From NCBI GenBank assembly GCA_934047225.1, contig OW203991.1:4154001-4218000 (forward strand): a DNA stretch of 64,000 nucleotides, read 5' to 3'. Origin of the DNA: Ypsolopha sequella (lineage: Eukaryota > Arthropoda > Insecta > Lepidoptera > Ypsolophidae). The notes below the pieces were generated by a model, which was not told the origin of the DNA, did not search any database, and saw nothing but the letters and a program-made list of their open reading frames with translations. The position numbers and the translations under genes are program-made. Below, piece after piece: positions 22,156 through 33,092 of the stretch (position 1 is its first letter; every line of letters begins with the position of its first letter).

Positions 22156-22446
22156 TTAGGGTTAGATACCCAAAGGGTAACCAACGGGACCCAATTACTA
22201 AGACTCCGCTGTCCGTCCGTCTGTCACCAGGCTGTATTTCATGAACCGTGATAGTTAGACAGTTGAAATTTTCACAGATGATGTATTTCTGTTGCCGCTA
22301 TAACAACAAATACTGAAAAACAGAATAAAATAAATATTTTTAAGGGGGCTCCCACACAACAGACATGTTTTTTTTTTGCTGTTTTTATAGATAATGGTAC
22401 GGAACCCTTCGTGCGCGAGTCCAACTCGCACTTGGCCGGTTTTTTA
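22156..22446 (-). repeat. GGGTTCCGTACC repeat, copy 2
   Basis: The inverse of 4416-4698 across its full length, with TCTGTCACCAGGCTGTATTT and the end ACTCGCACTTGGCCGGTTTT. Confidence 0.85.
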
Positions 22447-23261
22447 TCACAGTTCTCTATTTAAAAACTGAGTCAAGTCCTCACAGTCTAGGCTATTGTT
22501 TAGAGAACTTAATATAAAACAAGGACCTAGTAGAACAAATTTACTCTGTCAACAACAAAATGACAAAGAAAGAGTTCGCGTCGCTTACATGACAAATATT
22601 TTCAAAGGGATTTGCGAATAGTATAGCCTTATTTACGCGTCATACTAGCCATCATATTATTATGTTGATAGAAAACTATCATGTTGCATTTTATTTAGAT
22701 ACTCGCCTTTGCTTACGGCTCCGCTTGCCCTGAAGATGTTCTATGGAAAATGAAATAAAACTGTTTGAAGGAATTTATATATAATGATGATGAAGATATA
22801 GTGATGTCACCGACGTCAAAAGGTTTTTTTTACTACCTTTATGAAGTTCCATTTAATACTCGAAATTAGTTTTGAAAATCGTACTTTCCGGGCCCCGTTG
22901 CGGAATGACTATCAGGTCAGTTTGAAATATCGTATTGAAATTTCATTTATTGCAAAATTAGGTTCTTTTTGACGTTTGTCTTAATTTCATTCTAAATTAG
23001 GTTCTTTTTGACGTCCTTAGTTTGTCTTTACAATCGAAATTCCTTGCGTTCCGATTATCGACATAATCGATTATATCGCGTCTGACACTCATTTTTCGCA
23101 AAATTATACTGGCCACAAATAAATGCCTCCGGCCGAAGACTGAAAAAAAAATGTAAAAACCACACCGCGTTTTTGCAAAATCATAAAAAACATTAAATTT
23201 GAAAGGAAAAATTCAATATTTAAATACATAAATCAGGTAGTAGAAAAAGTATCGTTCGCAA
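22447..23261. other. Gene-free stretch
   Basis: A short local duplication of TTAGGTTCTTTTTGACGT occurs at about 22960 and 22997. Otherwise unrecognised. Confidence 0.4.
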
Positions 23262-23350
23262 CGAGTAAAAATGGGTTTTCTTACCCTCGGAATGTAAGCT
23301 TCCGAGCTAGCTTCATTCCTCGGGTAAGAAAATCCGCCATTTTATACTCG
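23262..23350. repeat. 89-bp hairpin element
   Basis: CGAGTAAAAATGGGTTTTCT with TACCCTCGGAATG pairs with CATTCCTCGGGTA, AGAAAATCCGCCATTTTATA and CTCG. The arms are about 35 bp with a few mismatches around a short loop. Confidence 0.75.
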
Positions 23351-24049
23351 TCACGAAATATAGATTGTTTTGACTATCACTCAAGAATGTCCATCCACAT
23401 TTCACAGACGATTTTTTGTCCTAACGTATCTCTTGTTAGAAACCAAGAAAATTAAAACAATTTGTTTTACAAATCGAACAGATTTTCAACATTTTAAAAT
23501 CGAGTCTTCATGATGGTGGCCACACTGACGGATATGTTTCTCTTTTTTTTTTTAATATAACATTCTCTTTGGTTGAGTAGGTAAGTGAAAACAGTGGTGT
23601 TAATTTTATTTTGGAGTTTTAAATAAATAAAACGATATTGCTTTCGATAGTCTGGCATTTTCTTTTATGTCAGAAGTTTGAATCGAATCTTTACGCCCGT
23701 AATATGATAAAGGTTTGGTTATTGTATGGAAACATAGCTAGCTATAAATATATAATAGAGCATAGCTATAAATAAAGCACTGTTTTCCTTGACCCTTGGC
23801 TCTTCCCAAGAACGGCCCATACATTTTGTTCCTGCTGATGCGAATCGCCCCGTGTTTAGAGGGGACTAAAAGTTTGGCGCGATCTGTACTCGTTGACTTG
23901 TAAAGCCTACTTAGCTGTGATAGTTTTCCTTTTAATTTCGTTCTGTATACTAACTGCCGTGATTTTTTCCACGTCCTCAAATACAACCGTTTCGCTGGGG
24001 GGGGGATCACTTGACTCTAACAAAAATTAACACTTTTGAGCTTAATATT
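23351..24049. other. Gene-free stretch
   Basis: A minus-strand frame at 23738-24010 is not recognised. A run of nine G lies at about 23997-24005. Confidence 0.35.
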
Positions 24050-24361
24050 TCGCAAACAGAACCCTGGATCGAAAATGGTCTTCCCACACCCCCAATATTT
24101 TTAAATTACCTATCCAACGACACTCTACACGAGTGTGGACGTGTACCTATAGACGAGAAAAAAAAGCATCCCCACTTTACAATTTTTTTTTTCAAAATTT
24201 TACTGTACCACTTTATCGGCGTGATAAATATGTATACCAATGCCAAATTACAGCTTTCTAGTACTAATAGTATCTAAGCTATGCCGCGGACAGACAGACA
24301 GACAGACGGACATGGCGAAACTATAAGGGTTCCTTGTTGTTGACTACGGAACCCTAAAAAG
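24050..24361 (+). repeat. GGACATGGCGAAACTATAAGGG repeat
   Basis: CATCCCCACTTTACAATTTT, CCGCGGACAGACAGACAGAC and GACTACGGAACCCTAAAAAG follow the layout of a well-spread lepidopteran repeat. Its end is shared with the GGGTTCCGTACC families. Left boundary uncertain. Confidence 0.6.
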
Positions 24362-24644
24362 TAAGTAAAAATAAGTACGAGAAACCTATATTTTTAAAAC
24401 TCAACGTAATAGTTGGAGTCTGTGTATTATTTACTTTACACTAAACTTTGCACTTAGATTAATAAAGATAAAATGTGTTTGTGTGAACAATTATTGACAC
24501 ATTTGCTGCTTAATCAAATTTGTTTATTAATATCAATATGTAATGTTCTGTTAAGGAGTTAAAAAAAACTTGTTTTAATTCTTGTTTATTATTAATAAGT
24601 AAAGCATTTAATCCACATGTATCAACTATGATAGAAATAATTTA

Positions 24645-25024
24645 TTTTCAATGCAAGTGCTCGTAAAGGCCGTTTATGCATCAAAACCGAACAGAAAGTC
24701 GATTATTTTGCCCTAGGGCTTTATTATTATTATTTTTTTTAATTTATTTACAATGGTTGGCTAACCTACAGCCTTTCCTGTGTACCATAAATTTTATACT
24801 TTTTTTCCACTGTTTAACGGCTCTGGATACAGTCCTTTTGAGCCAATCATAATTTAAAGTTCACAAGATTATATTTGTTTTATGCATTGAAAAAAGTAGT
24901 ATGATACACGGGCGTAAGAGCAATAAATTACTCGGTTACGTTTAAAACACTCGCTCCGCTCGTGTTTTAAATCGTCCTCGTATTTTATTCCTTTGCGCCC
25001 TTTTAGCATAAACTACTATTATAT
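24645..25024 (+). repeat. Dispersed repeat R390, copy 2
   Basis: Matches 286-675 from TTCAATGCAAGTGCTCG to TAGCATAAACTACTATTATA, with small indels. Confidence 0.82.
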
Positions 25025-25168
25025 TATTGTCAATGTTTCCGATTTATCCATCGCAAGGAGATAAAAAATATATAATATTATGAAATATTATACCTATATA
25101 CATTTCATATATTTAATATGATACGGTATGGAGACGCGAGTTGTGTTGAAACCTGCCCCTCTATTCTG

Positions 25169-25373
25169 TATCTTTGGTTGCCAACTGAACTGGGTGCGTA
25201 TCATCAAAAACATTGATAAAAATAGAAATTTCAAAATTGCCTTTAGTGGGTATTGAGCTATTTACGAACTGTGTCGTCACTTCAAGTGCGAACATATCCT
25301 TAGACAATCGAAATTCGATAGTATATCTATGTTTTTGATGATAGGCACCCAGTCCAGATGGCAACTAGAGATA
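25169..25373. repeat. MITE with TATCTNNRGTTGCC ends
   Basis: Left TATCTTTGGTTGCCAACTGA, then ACTGGGTGC and GTATCATCAAAAACAT, pairs with the inverted right end through ATGTTTTTGATGAT, GCACCCAGT and GGCAACTAGAGATA. The arms are about 45 bp and the total 205 bp. Confidence 0.8.
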
Positions 25374-25415
25374 CATAATAAGGCCGCTGCTCACGTTTAT
25401 TCGTGCGTGATGCGA

Positions 25416-25505
25416 CTTAGTTGAATCACAAGTGCGAGGAGCGTGACACGACGTTTTTGCGATTAAACAGTATGTCACGCTCCTCGCACTTGTGATTCAA
25501 CTAAG
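25416..25505. repeat. Perfect 33-bp hairpin, 24-nt loop
   Basis: The left arm at 25416-25448 (CTTAGTTGAATCACAAGTGC, then GAGGAGCGTGACA) and the right arm at 25473-25505 (TGTCACGCTCCTC, then GCACTTGTGATTCAACTAAG) are exact inverted complements with no mismatch. The loop is 24 nt. No second copy was found in the window. It could be a very young fold-back insertion or a transcribed hairpin such as a miRNA precursor; the sequence alone does not decide. Confidence 0.93.
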
Positions 25506-25518
25506 CCGTGTCGACGGG

Positions 25519-25577
25519 TATTGGATAGCTCAGTTGATATAGCAATCGCCGGGTTCGAATCCCGATTCAGGGCTCCT
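25519..25577 (+). repeat. tRNA-like fragment without anticodon arm
   Basis: GATAGCTCAGTTGATATAGC resembles a tRNA D-arm/A box, and CGGGTTCGAATCCCG is a perfect T-arm/B box. They are only about 10 bp apart, leaving no room for an anticodon arm. It is a truncated tRNA-derived sequence, probably from a SINE, not a functional tRNA. Confidence 0.6.
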
Positions 25578-26623
25578 CACACCCAAATTTACTTTTCTTT
25601 TTCGCATGTTTTTAGTTTTTGTAAATGCCCTTTGAAAACGAAAACCTAGTAGGTACAATACAAAAATAGGCACGTTCTTCATTAAAAGGCAATTCATATG
25701 GTAATAAATCATGTCAATATGTTTGTAATTTTGAATTTGCATTTTAAATTATGCTAATCGTAAATTACCTCTACTTTTTTCAGTATTTTAACAGCTGTTT
25801 ACGTAACATGCTAGGTACAAGTAAGTACCAACCTATTAAAAATACATAATTGAATGCTGCTGCATAAATTTCAAAACATCGATGAAATTCCATTGAAAAG
25901 CTGACTGGGGATAAATCATAGAGGTAGCTATAGTACCTAGAGGGACATAAGCCACCATTTTTGTTTTGCTTTCGGACTGTCAAATGTCACTATTTCAGGC
26001 TGGTTCAAAATTTCTGTTCGAAGCAACAATGATTTGGCCAAGTACCAGTCGGCTCGCAGAAAGGGTTCCGTACCACCACACAATAAGGGTACGAAACCCT
26101 TAAAACATTACAACAACAATACACAATAACAATATAGATGCCATGCCATAGCGACATTAAAGCGACATAAAACAAGGCGCTAAAATGGTAGCGCATGTCA
26201 AACAATTCGGCACCCTCTGAGTATGGAACCTCATTTTTATTATTTGTTTTTTACTTAAGAGTATGTACAATTGTACAATGCCATTGAATGCTAGTTTTTT
26301 GGGGATTTTTGTATGGAGACCCTCTTGCATTTATTTTTTTCATTTTGATAGACATTACTTATGGCAATTCTGAAAAGCTATGATTTGTCCTCATTTTAAA
26401 ATGAAAACTAACCCGCGCGAGCACAACGTGAATCTGAACCCGGGTTTGTATGAAATTTTGAAATTAAATTTTCATGAACATTTGGTCTCTGTAAACCACG
26501 TTTAGCGAGACGATGCAAAGGTGGTCATTCCTCCGACTGACACCTGTAACCGCCGAAGGAAATTTCGCCGTGTCGACTCTCGACACAAAAGTAGCCCTCG
26601 ACCTCAAACTGCTCCTCAGACCT
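25578..26623. other. Gene-free stretch with a GGGTTCCGTACC fragment
   Basis: 26035-26100 holds GGCCAAGTACCAGTCGGCTC and GGGTTCCGTACCACC, a decayed piece of the family at 4416. No coding sequence recognised elsewhere. Confidence 0.5.
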
Positions 26624-26785
26624 GGGGCTCTACCGCGTAATTCTCATTTGTATCAACTTCAAGCACATGCATACGAAATTCAACGCTTGCAAAAGAGATG
26701 GCATATTAGGCGGTCGTCGTCGCACGCACGACAAATTTCAATCTCAAGTTGATGTGGATGAAAATGAGAATTACGCGGTAGACCC
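26624..26785. repeat. MITE family M26, copy 1
   Basis: 162 bp with ends GGGGCTCTACCGCGTAATTC and GAATTACGCGGTAGACCC. Copies of the same length at 36767-36928 and a shortened one at 49173-49321. A loose fragment with GTGCAAAAGAGATGGCAT is at about 52735. Confidence 0.9.
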
Positions 26786-26878
26786 GCCGATCCTCGTACC
26801 ATGATAATCATGTGTAGTTGCATTTTGTAGCAGAAGTCATATATGTTTTTAATGCTAAATCCATCGCTTTGAATGCTC

Positions 26879-27173
26879 TAATTATTATTATTCAGAATGA
26901 GCAAGGCGTGACATCACATAACGCCCTTGTGAGCGTTCAGTATGTGCATTACAAGCGGATATATCATTTAGTTACAAAAAATCGGTGTACAGATATGGTG
27001 GAAAAATTCATCGTTCTAGATACGAACCTAGGAGCGCAGTCAGTAACGCGCCTGTCATGTAAGCAGGAGGTCGCAGATTCAAATCCTAGCGCGAGGAATT
27101 TTTCAGAAATATTTGTGCTTTTAAATTTGTTTCTGATTGATTTCTAGTTTGTAATGCGCCCTAATAATAATTA
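26879..27173 (+). repeat. MITE carrying a tRNA-like segment, copy 1
   Basis: 295 bp with perfect 12-bp inverted ends TAATTATTATTA and TAATAATAATTA. Inside, after AACGCCCTTGTGAGCGTTCA, a decayed tRNA-like stretch (about 27029-27100) ends in GCAGATTCAAATCC, a B-box-like sequence. Related copies lie at 50923-51210 (-) and 51483-51692 (+). Confidence 0.75.
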
Positions 27174-27629
27174 GAAGTCATATATGTCGGAAGTATCGAT
27201 ATCGATTTCTAAAATGAATTTATCTTAATACTGGGGGATAAATGGAAGGCTATGCATCGTCTCGCTAAATAGCGTATAGATATGACTTTGTATGAACATT
27301 TGGTAGTTTGTAGCTCTAGTACTATTACTGTTACCTCTATGGGATAAATAAATTATGAATGAATAATGAAACCTTTTCATGACGCCATTTTTGTCAAGCG
27401 TGTAAAACAACAGAAAGACTATGCGTCATGCTTGAAAAATGTTACTCTGTCCAAACAACATTTTTATTTATCCCCTGAAGATGCAATAAATAAAATGGTG
27501 TCAAAAACATTAAAATAAACATGTTAATGTCAAACAAAATTTTCCACGATAGAGACCATAGTAACAGATGGACAGACGGAGAGCGAAAGCTTTTGGGTTT
27601 CGACTCAGGGTTTCGTGAACGAAGGGGGC
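27174..27629. other. Gene-free stretch
   Basis: No shared repeat or coding signal recognised. Confidence 0.4.
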
Positions 27630-28100
27630 CAAACAGGTCCCTTTTACTGAGTCTGCTGTCTGTCTGTCCGTCTATCACAGGGGTCTAGAGGTTCAGCTGT
27701 TGTAGGTTACCTGTTGAAATTTTCATTGAATACATTATACTATGGCAAAAAAAAAATTTAACCCAACGGGGGTCGACAAAAAAAAAACCTCAATAAAGTA
27801 GCATTTTTAACGTTATCATGTCCCCCCCTGATCTGAAAAATAAACATGAAAAAAAAATCATGATAATAGGTGAATTACAGTAAAAACATAGCGGTTAAGA
27901 TACGAGTATTAGGGTCTTGTACTCAGCGGGAGCTGCGAATTGTTTGCCAGGCGATACCATTTTATCGGCCTTTTTGTCGCCTTAATGTTGCTATGACATT
28001 TGTATTGTTGTTATTTCAACATAGTATTTTAGGGTTTCGTAACCGTATTTTGTAGTGGTACGGAACTCTTTGTTCGCGAGTCCAACTCGCTCTTGCCCAA
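27630..28100 (-). repeat. Decayed GGGTTCCGTACC-family repeat
   Basis: The right end TGGTACGGAACTCTTTGTTC, then GCGAGTCCAACTCGCTCTTG, matches the inverse start of the family. CTGTCTGTCTGTCCGTCTAT at about 27656 is its pyrimidine tract. The interior has diverged. Confidence 0.6.
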
Positions 28101-28371
28101 ATTATTAACAATTTGATGCAGAAATTATTATTTTTAACTATATTTTCTATCATCAAAGTTTATATTTGTCATCAACTTGTATCCTCTATAGATATAGATA
28201 TAATCAAAGTATCTCGAGGTATTATTGATTTTTAAAAAGGTTTGATCTCAAAATAATATGGTCTATCCCGAAATAATAGGTTTGTGCTCAAAACAGAGAT
28301 CTGTTATCAAATAAATAGTTTGCCCAATCACGCTGCAACTTGTATTATTAAAATTTTTGTTAAATATAGTT

Positions 28372-28458
28372 GCGACGACCGACGTGCGAAGCGAGCAAAA
28401 GCGTGAGGTGTCATAAATTCCGAAGCCGAGCGAAGCGGAGTGGAGCGAATTTCAGGAT
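28372..28458 (+). repeat. GAGCGAAGCGGAG repeat, fragment
   Basis: GCGAAGCGAGCAAAAGCG and CCGAGCGAAGCGGAGTGGAG correspond to the repeat at 29948-30166 and its inverted copies at 49436 and 51748. Confidence 0.6.
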
Positions 28459-28562
28459 CCAATTACATTTTTATCTAAAGAGAGTCCAGTGTTCATGATA
28501 TTTCAGGAAAATTATGAATATAAAGACAACAATCATACACTATAGTCTGTAAAATATTGTAA

Positions 28563-29155
28563 TTTGTGGACGTAGTTTTCATTATTTTGTTATATAAACT
28601 AACCATTTTTTTTCACACATAACACACCTTAAAGAATTGTCCGACATGACGTCACTTGACAATTTTAAACATTATACTGATTGTGATGTGTGATTGCTTA
28701 TAAAAAAAAAAGTTGTCTGTCTCTGTCTGTCTACTCATCTGTCATCCAGCTATCAAATCAGTCGGAAGCAAATTATTATAAATTTATGTTGATAGCACAT
28801 TTCTAAACAGCCATTTCCAGTAAGGCATTGGAATGGAGACCACGTACAGCAAAGCGCAGCGTAGGCCACCCTCGTGCCCGCTGGACTGACGATCTGAAGG
28901 ACGTTGCGGGTGGCGGCTGGATGAGGATGACTGAGGACCACCAAGAGTGGCGTAATATTGGGGAGGCCTATGTGCAGCAGTGGACGAATACGGGCTGATG
29001 GATGGATCGATTTCTCAAGTGACGTCACGCGAAGGCAAATGGAAGTTGCAGCTTTTTCGTAAACATATTCATCATCACGAAGTTTTTTAGACAACAAGTT
29101 CCAAAATACGGCTTATTAAACCTAAATCTCAAAATTGTTTTCGAATTAACACACC
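28563..29155 (+). repeat. Dispersed repeat R400, copy 3, interrupted
   Basis: Matches 11037-11447 and 6122-6492 on both sides of the LINE tail at 28818-29009. It ends TTTTCGAATTAACACACC. Confidence 0.85.
28818..29009 (+). mobile_element. RTE-like LINE tail nested in R400
   Basis: A 192-bp 3' fragment of the same LINE as 2138 and 17321 (AAGGCATTGGAATGGAGACC ... GGGCTGATGGATGGATCG). The uninterrupted R400 copy reads GCCATTTCTCAAG. Here GCCATTTC precedes and ATTTCTCAAG follows, so ATTTC (28813-28817 and 29010-29014) is a 5-bp duplication. Confidence 0.92.
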
Positions 29156-29587
29156 TTAACATTATTTAATTTAAACGAATCGCCAACTTAGTAGACGCAT
29201 TCACATTTTTTCTTCAAAACGTCCTCTACCTCGATCGCAAATCGAACCGGGACCATAGAGATAGGTTTAAACTGTCGCGGGAGAGGGGACAGTTTTCAAA
29301 TATTAGTGTTTGCCAAAGAATTCCGGCGCAGAGACGACATTGCGCCGGACTGAATGTTTGTTTGTTTGTTTGTCACGACCCCAATGATTAAGAGATGTTA
29401 ATAGTCTATGTCCACAGTTGTGGTATCGATTTTATTACGTGCGAAAAGTGTTTTTGGGGTCTGTTTTGTTTGTGGTTTTGTTAAATTATTAAGGCTTAGT
29501 GGCTTCACTGTGGAGGTTTTATTGTTTACTAATTTAAAGATATCGCTTTCTGGTCAAAGGGTTGGTGAAAGTATCTTCGCGACCGTT
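29156..29587. other. Gene-free stretch with (TTTG)n
   Basis: A short TTTG microsatellite lies at about 29354-29372. A GC-richer patch with CCGGCGCAGAGACGACATTG and its near-inverse CATTGCGCCGG forms a small hairpin at about 29320-29350. Confidence 0.4.
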
Positions 29588-29826
29588 TTGCTATATTATT
29601 GCTATTTTTATGTAATATATATTTATATTATTTTGTTGCATCAGTCTCCTTGTGCACTTGTATGATTACTCGTTTAAATTAATTTTTTTGTTTGTTATTT
29701 CCTGTTGGTTTTGCTGGAAGAAATCTCTTCTTAGAGATAAGTACGCCAATGTGCGTATTGTTTAAATGTAAATATTATATGTATCCCTGTTTCTGTACAT
29801 GTGTATAATAAAGAATAAAGAAAAAA
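29588..29826 (+). mobile_element. CR1/jockey-like LINE 3' untranslated end, copy 2
   Basis: Nearly identical to 8318-8551: CTCCTTGTGCACTTGTATGA, CTGGAAGAAATCTCTTCTTA and the AATAAAGAATAAAG tail. No coding part is retained. Confidence 0.82.
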
Positions 29827-29947
29827 AGGAGTCTATAAGAAAGTACGAACCGATTTAAATGAACCGCTTCCTATTTCTAAAGCGATAGTAGTAGCTTAGT
29901 CGGTAGGAGTCCTAGACTTAGTCCTACCGTATATACGAGTATGTTTT

Positions 29948-30166
29948 GGGCAGATCGTAGAATCGGGCTGATGGTAAAGTATGAAATCGAAAGTCTTTCA
30001 CCAAAAAGTAAAAAATATGTGCGTCGACGAGCGGAGCGAAGCGAGGAGAAGTTTATTAGGTTTATATGTAAATACATTTTGGGAGTCGAGTGAAGCGGAG
30101 TGGAGCGAGGTGACCCCTGTTGTTTTAACAGAATTATGATATGCATAGGCATATGCAGATCATGAT
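29948..30166 (+). repeat. GAGCGAAGCGGAG repeat, fuller copy
   Basis: Starts GCAGATCGTAGAATCGGGC and ends with an inverse-like GCAGATCATGATATGCC. It carries CGACGAGCGGAGCGAAGCGA and GAGTGAAGCGGAGTGGAGCG. The inverted copy at 49436-49625 has both the same terminal motifs and the purine-rich core. Confidence 0.72.
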
Positions 30167-31051
30167 ATGCCGACGACATATAGGATGTATCCTCAACCTT
30201 GACACCCGGGTTCAAATCCCATGGGTCTTGCATGCAGTAATAAAGTTTTCGGAATGTATGTACAGAGTATATGTCATTGTCTACTTACCCTTAAGGGTCC
30301 GTGTAAGGTCAGATGCACAACTTTAAATGACCATTGTGTAACTTGGTTAATCGGTTTAATAAAAAGAATATACTCGTAGATAGTAGACTGTAGAGCTGAC
30401 CTAACATTTTGTAAATTACGCAAAAGCTTTAATTCACTCGATAAAAAAATAAGAATTTACGTCTAATTTTCATGTTTTTCGAGTGTTAAAAGGTCTTCCT
30501 GAAATTATACAACCTTGAAATTTGTATTAAATAAGTTAACAATAACCCCTTCTAAACATTTTAATAATTTCATCTAGAATTGTTAAATAAAAACGCAGTT
30601 TTTCGTGAGCGCGTGTTTCTTGGTGGTCGTAACGACCACGGTTGTGGGCACTCTATTTTAAACTAAAAGGAAACGTCATAGAGTTCACTGAACTAGTTCA
30701 GTTCTGAATTTCTGATTGAAGCAAAATGAGTTGCGCAATCTGATTTTATATGCAGCCTTAATGAACGGTAAAGGAAAACACTGAGAGGTAAACTTGCATG
30801 TTTTAAGAAGCCAAAGTACGGCGCTGACGCTCATCACCGCCTATCACGTTGGGACGTAAGAAACACCCCTGCCACCTGCTTGGTGATATATGTCGTGAGG
30901 ATACGTTTGTTTTATTTACCCAAAGTGCTGACTTTTGCTTAGTTTGTACACGTCTTCAGAAAATTACAGGATTTTGTGATCACATACTTCTAGGCATAAA
31001 ATTAATACCATACTTTTTAATAATTTCAAGCGTAAATTAGCACAACATATT
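30167..31051. other. Gene-free stretch
   Basis: CCGGGTTCAAATCCC at about 30207 looks like a tRNA T-arm, but no convincing upstream D and anticodon arms are adjacent. Nothing else recognised. Confidence 0.4.
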
Positions 31052-31364
31052 TTATAGTAGTTTATGCTACTAGGGCGAAAAGGAATAAATTACGAGGACG
31101 TAACCGAGTAATTTATTACTTTTACGCCCGTGTATCATACTACGTTTTTCAATGCATAGTGTGAGGAAATGAAAACAAATATAATCTTGTGAACTTTAAA
31201 TTATAATTGGCTCAAAAGGACTGTATCCAGAGCCGTGAAACAGCGGGAAAAAAAGTATAACATCTATGATAATAATAATAATAAAGTCCTAGGGCAAAAT
31301 AATCGACTTTTTGTTCGGTTTTGATGCATAAAAAGTGGGCCTTTACGAGCACTTGCATTGAAAA
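31052..31364 (-). repeat. Dispersed repeat R390, copy 3
   Basis: Inverse of 286-675. It lacks the internal palindrome of about 36 bp present in the two other copies. Confidence 0.82.
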
Positions 31365-31613
31365 ATAACTAATATATTAACTTGCGTTAGAGAGGTAGTT
31401 ATAATTAAGATTCAATAGCAAACTGTGGACTTTATTAAAGAAACCTATCTCTGTGTATTAGAATAATATTATTATGATATCTCTGAGTACCTACCTCATA
31501 ATATTTTAATTTATGGTCTGTGCGGATGGACGACACTCTAACTTTAATTGCAAATAATTAAGATTTCTTCTTATGTCTTTAATAAGAATATGAAGTATCT
31601 TTAAAGCTAATAA

Positions 31614-31773
31614 AGCCGATTCTGAAGGCTTTGATTTTAGTTTAAGTGCTGTCAAAACAAAATTTTGTTTATTACAACATTATTTACAATGCTAAGAACA
31701 GAAGCTAAATTACTTTTGAATAATTTTAGTTTTGACAGCACTAAAACTAAAATTAAAGCGTTCAGAATCAGCT
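31614..31773. repeat. MITE family M18, copy 3
   Basis: 160 bp, ends AGCCGATTCTGAAGGC and GCGTTCAGAATCAGCT, arms of about 50 bp. Confidence 0.88.
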
Positions 31774-32613
31774 ACAATACCTATTTAAATTTAAATAGAA
31801 CTGTTTTTGTATTATGTCTTGTTGTATAAAATATAGTATATACCTTCGACCAAAATAAAATAAATGGACGGGCCATAGCGTACAGATTTTTGAAGTCTGT
31901 AAAGTGAGCGCCGGCTCTCACTTCATCTCTGTCTCTGTCTGTTAGAAGAGTGACACGTACGCTTATTATTACATGCCATCCAAATAACTGACGAAAAAAT
32001 ACCTTCTTGTGCATTTACAAAGTGCAAAAATCAAAATAAACATAAAAATAAAAATTAGGTATTGAAGTATATATCCAATTGCTTAGACTCGTTATGTGTG
32101 AGGAAACTGTAAAGACAAGGCCCGTCCATTCATTTTATTTTGGTCGAAGGCATATACGAATATATCGAAGGATTGTGTTTTTTGTTCTTTTCTTGAGAAA
32201 ATCCTCCTTATACAGAATTGGAAGAAGTCTCTACGCAAAATAAGCAACGTTTTCAAACCAGCTACTTCAAAAAGCACTCAAGTTGCGCAATAAAAAATTA
32301 ATGCTCCGGTCGGCCGCCATTACGAGACATGTACAAACATCTTTCAAAAGTCGACTATTGTGAGATTCGATGTTCGAATCTACTGAGCCAGGAATAAATA
32401 TATAAATAATGGGAATTATATTTTATTTAATCTAGAGCCCGCTATGAGACAGACAGGTTGGTATTTGTTTTTCTTTTTAAATTTTATTTAATTTTTAGTT
32501 AGTTTTGTAAAAAAAAAATTATCATTATTTATATGTTATTTAAGTTTATAAATATAATTTTAAATTTTAAATTAAAATAAATTACAAAAATAACATAAAA
32601 AAAATAAGAAAAT
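31774..32613. other. Gene-free stretch with inverted CCGTCCATT blocks
   Basis: CTTCGACCAAAATAAAATAA at about 31845 and its inverse TTTATTTTGGTCGAAGG at about 32133 suggest another diverged fold-back element of roughly 310 bp (about 31843-32150). The remainder is AT-rich and unrecognised. Confidence 0.5.
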
Positions 32614-32711
32614 GGGAATACAAAATTTTATTATCAGATATATTAATCCTTAAGGAACCTCCTTAAGGTCCTTAAGGATTAATATATCTGATAATAAAAT
32701 GTTGTATTCCC
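32614..32711. repeat. Near-perfect 43-bp hairpin
   Basis: Left arm 32614-32656 (GGGAATACAAAATTTTATTA and so on to CCTTAAGGA) and right arm 32669-32711 pair at 42 of 43 positions, the one mismatch being at position 11. The loop ACCTCCTTAAGG itself contains CCTTAAGG. Single copy in the window. A young fold-back insertion is most likely. Confidence 0.93.
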
Positions 32712-33002
32712 ATACATGTACAAAAGGTGTACACGGCTTTGCTCGTCCTGTAGGAGTAACAAACAAAAATATTTTTTATTTAGAAAGAATTGTAAAAGGA
32801 ACCTACCGGACAAATTTCAAGTTTGTAGGTTCTTTAGCACTGGAGATTTGGTGATACTCGTAAATTAATGAGTGGTATTTCTTTTACAATGTAAATAGAT
32901 TTTTACTTATATATTAGCAGCATAAGTACAAGTCGTGGCTATGTCGTAAAATTAGCTATCATGAAGTATAAAATTAGAAATTTCCCATAGTTTTTCAACA
33001 CA

Positions 33003-33092
33003 AAGTCAAAAATAGGTGCGTCCACAAGCGACGCAAGGTGTTGCTAGTGATCATTAATTCGGACCGAGCGGAGCGGAGCGACGCTTTTAGTT
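33003..33092 (+). repeat. GAGCGGAGCGGAGCG repeat, fragment
   Basis: GTCAAAAATAGGTGCGTCC and CCGAGCGGAGCGGAGCGACG match the core of 29948-30166. Confidence 0.55.

Noticed and set aside
25519..25577. tRNA gene
   Set aside because: The A-box-like and B-box-like parts are too close together; the anticodon arm is missing.
29880..30225. tRNA split by the repeat at 29948 (TAGCTTAGTCGGTAGGAG upstream, GGGTTCAAATCCC downstream)
   Set aside because: Joining the two flanks does not give a convincing cloverleaf, and TCGGTAGGAGTCCTAGACTT is itself part of a small palindrome.
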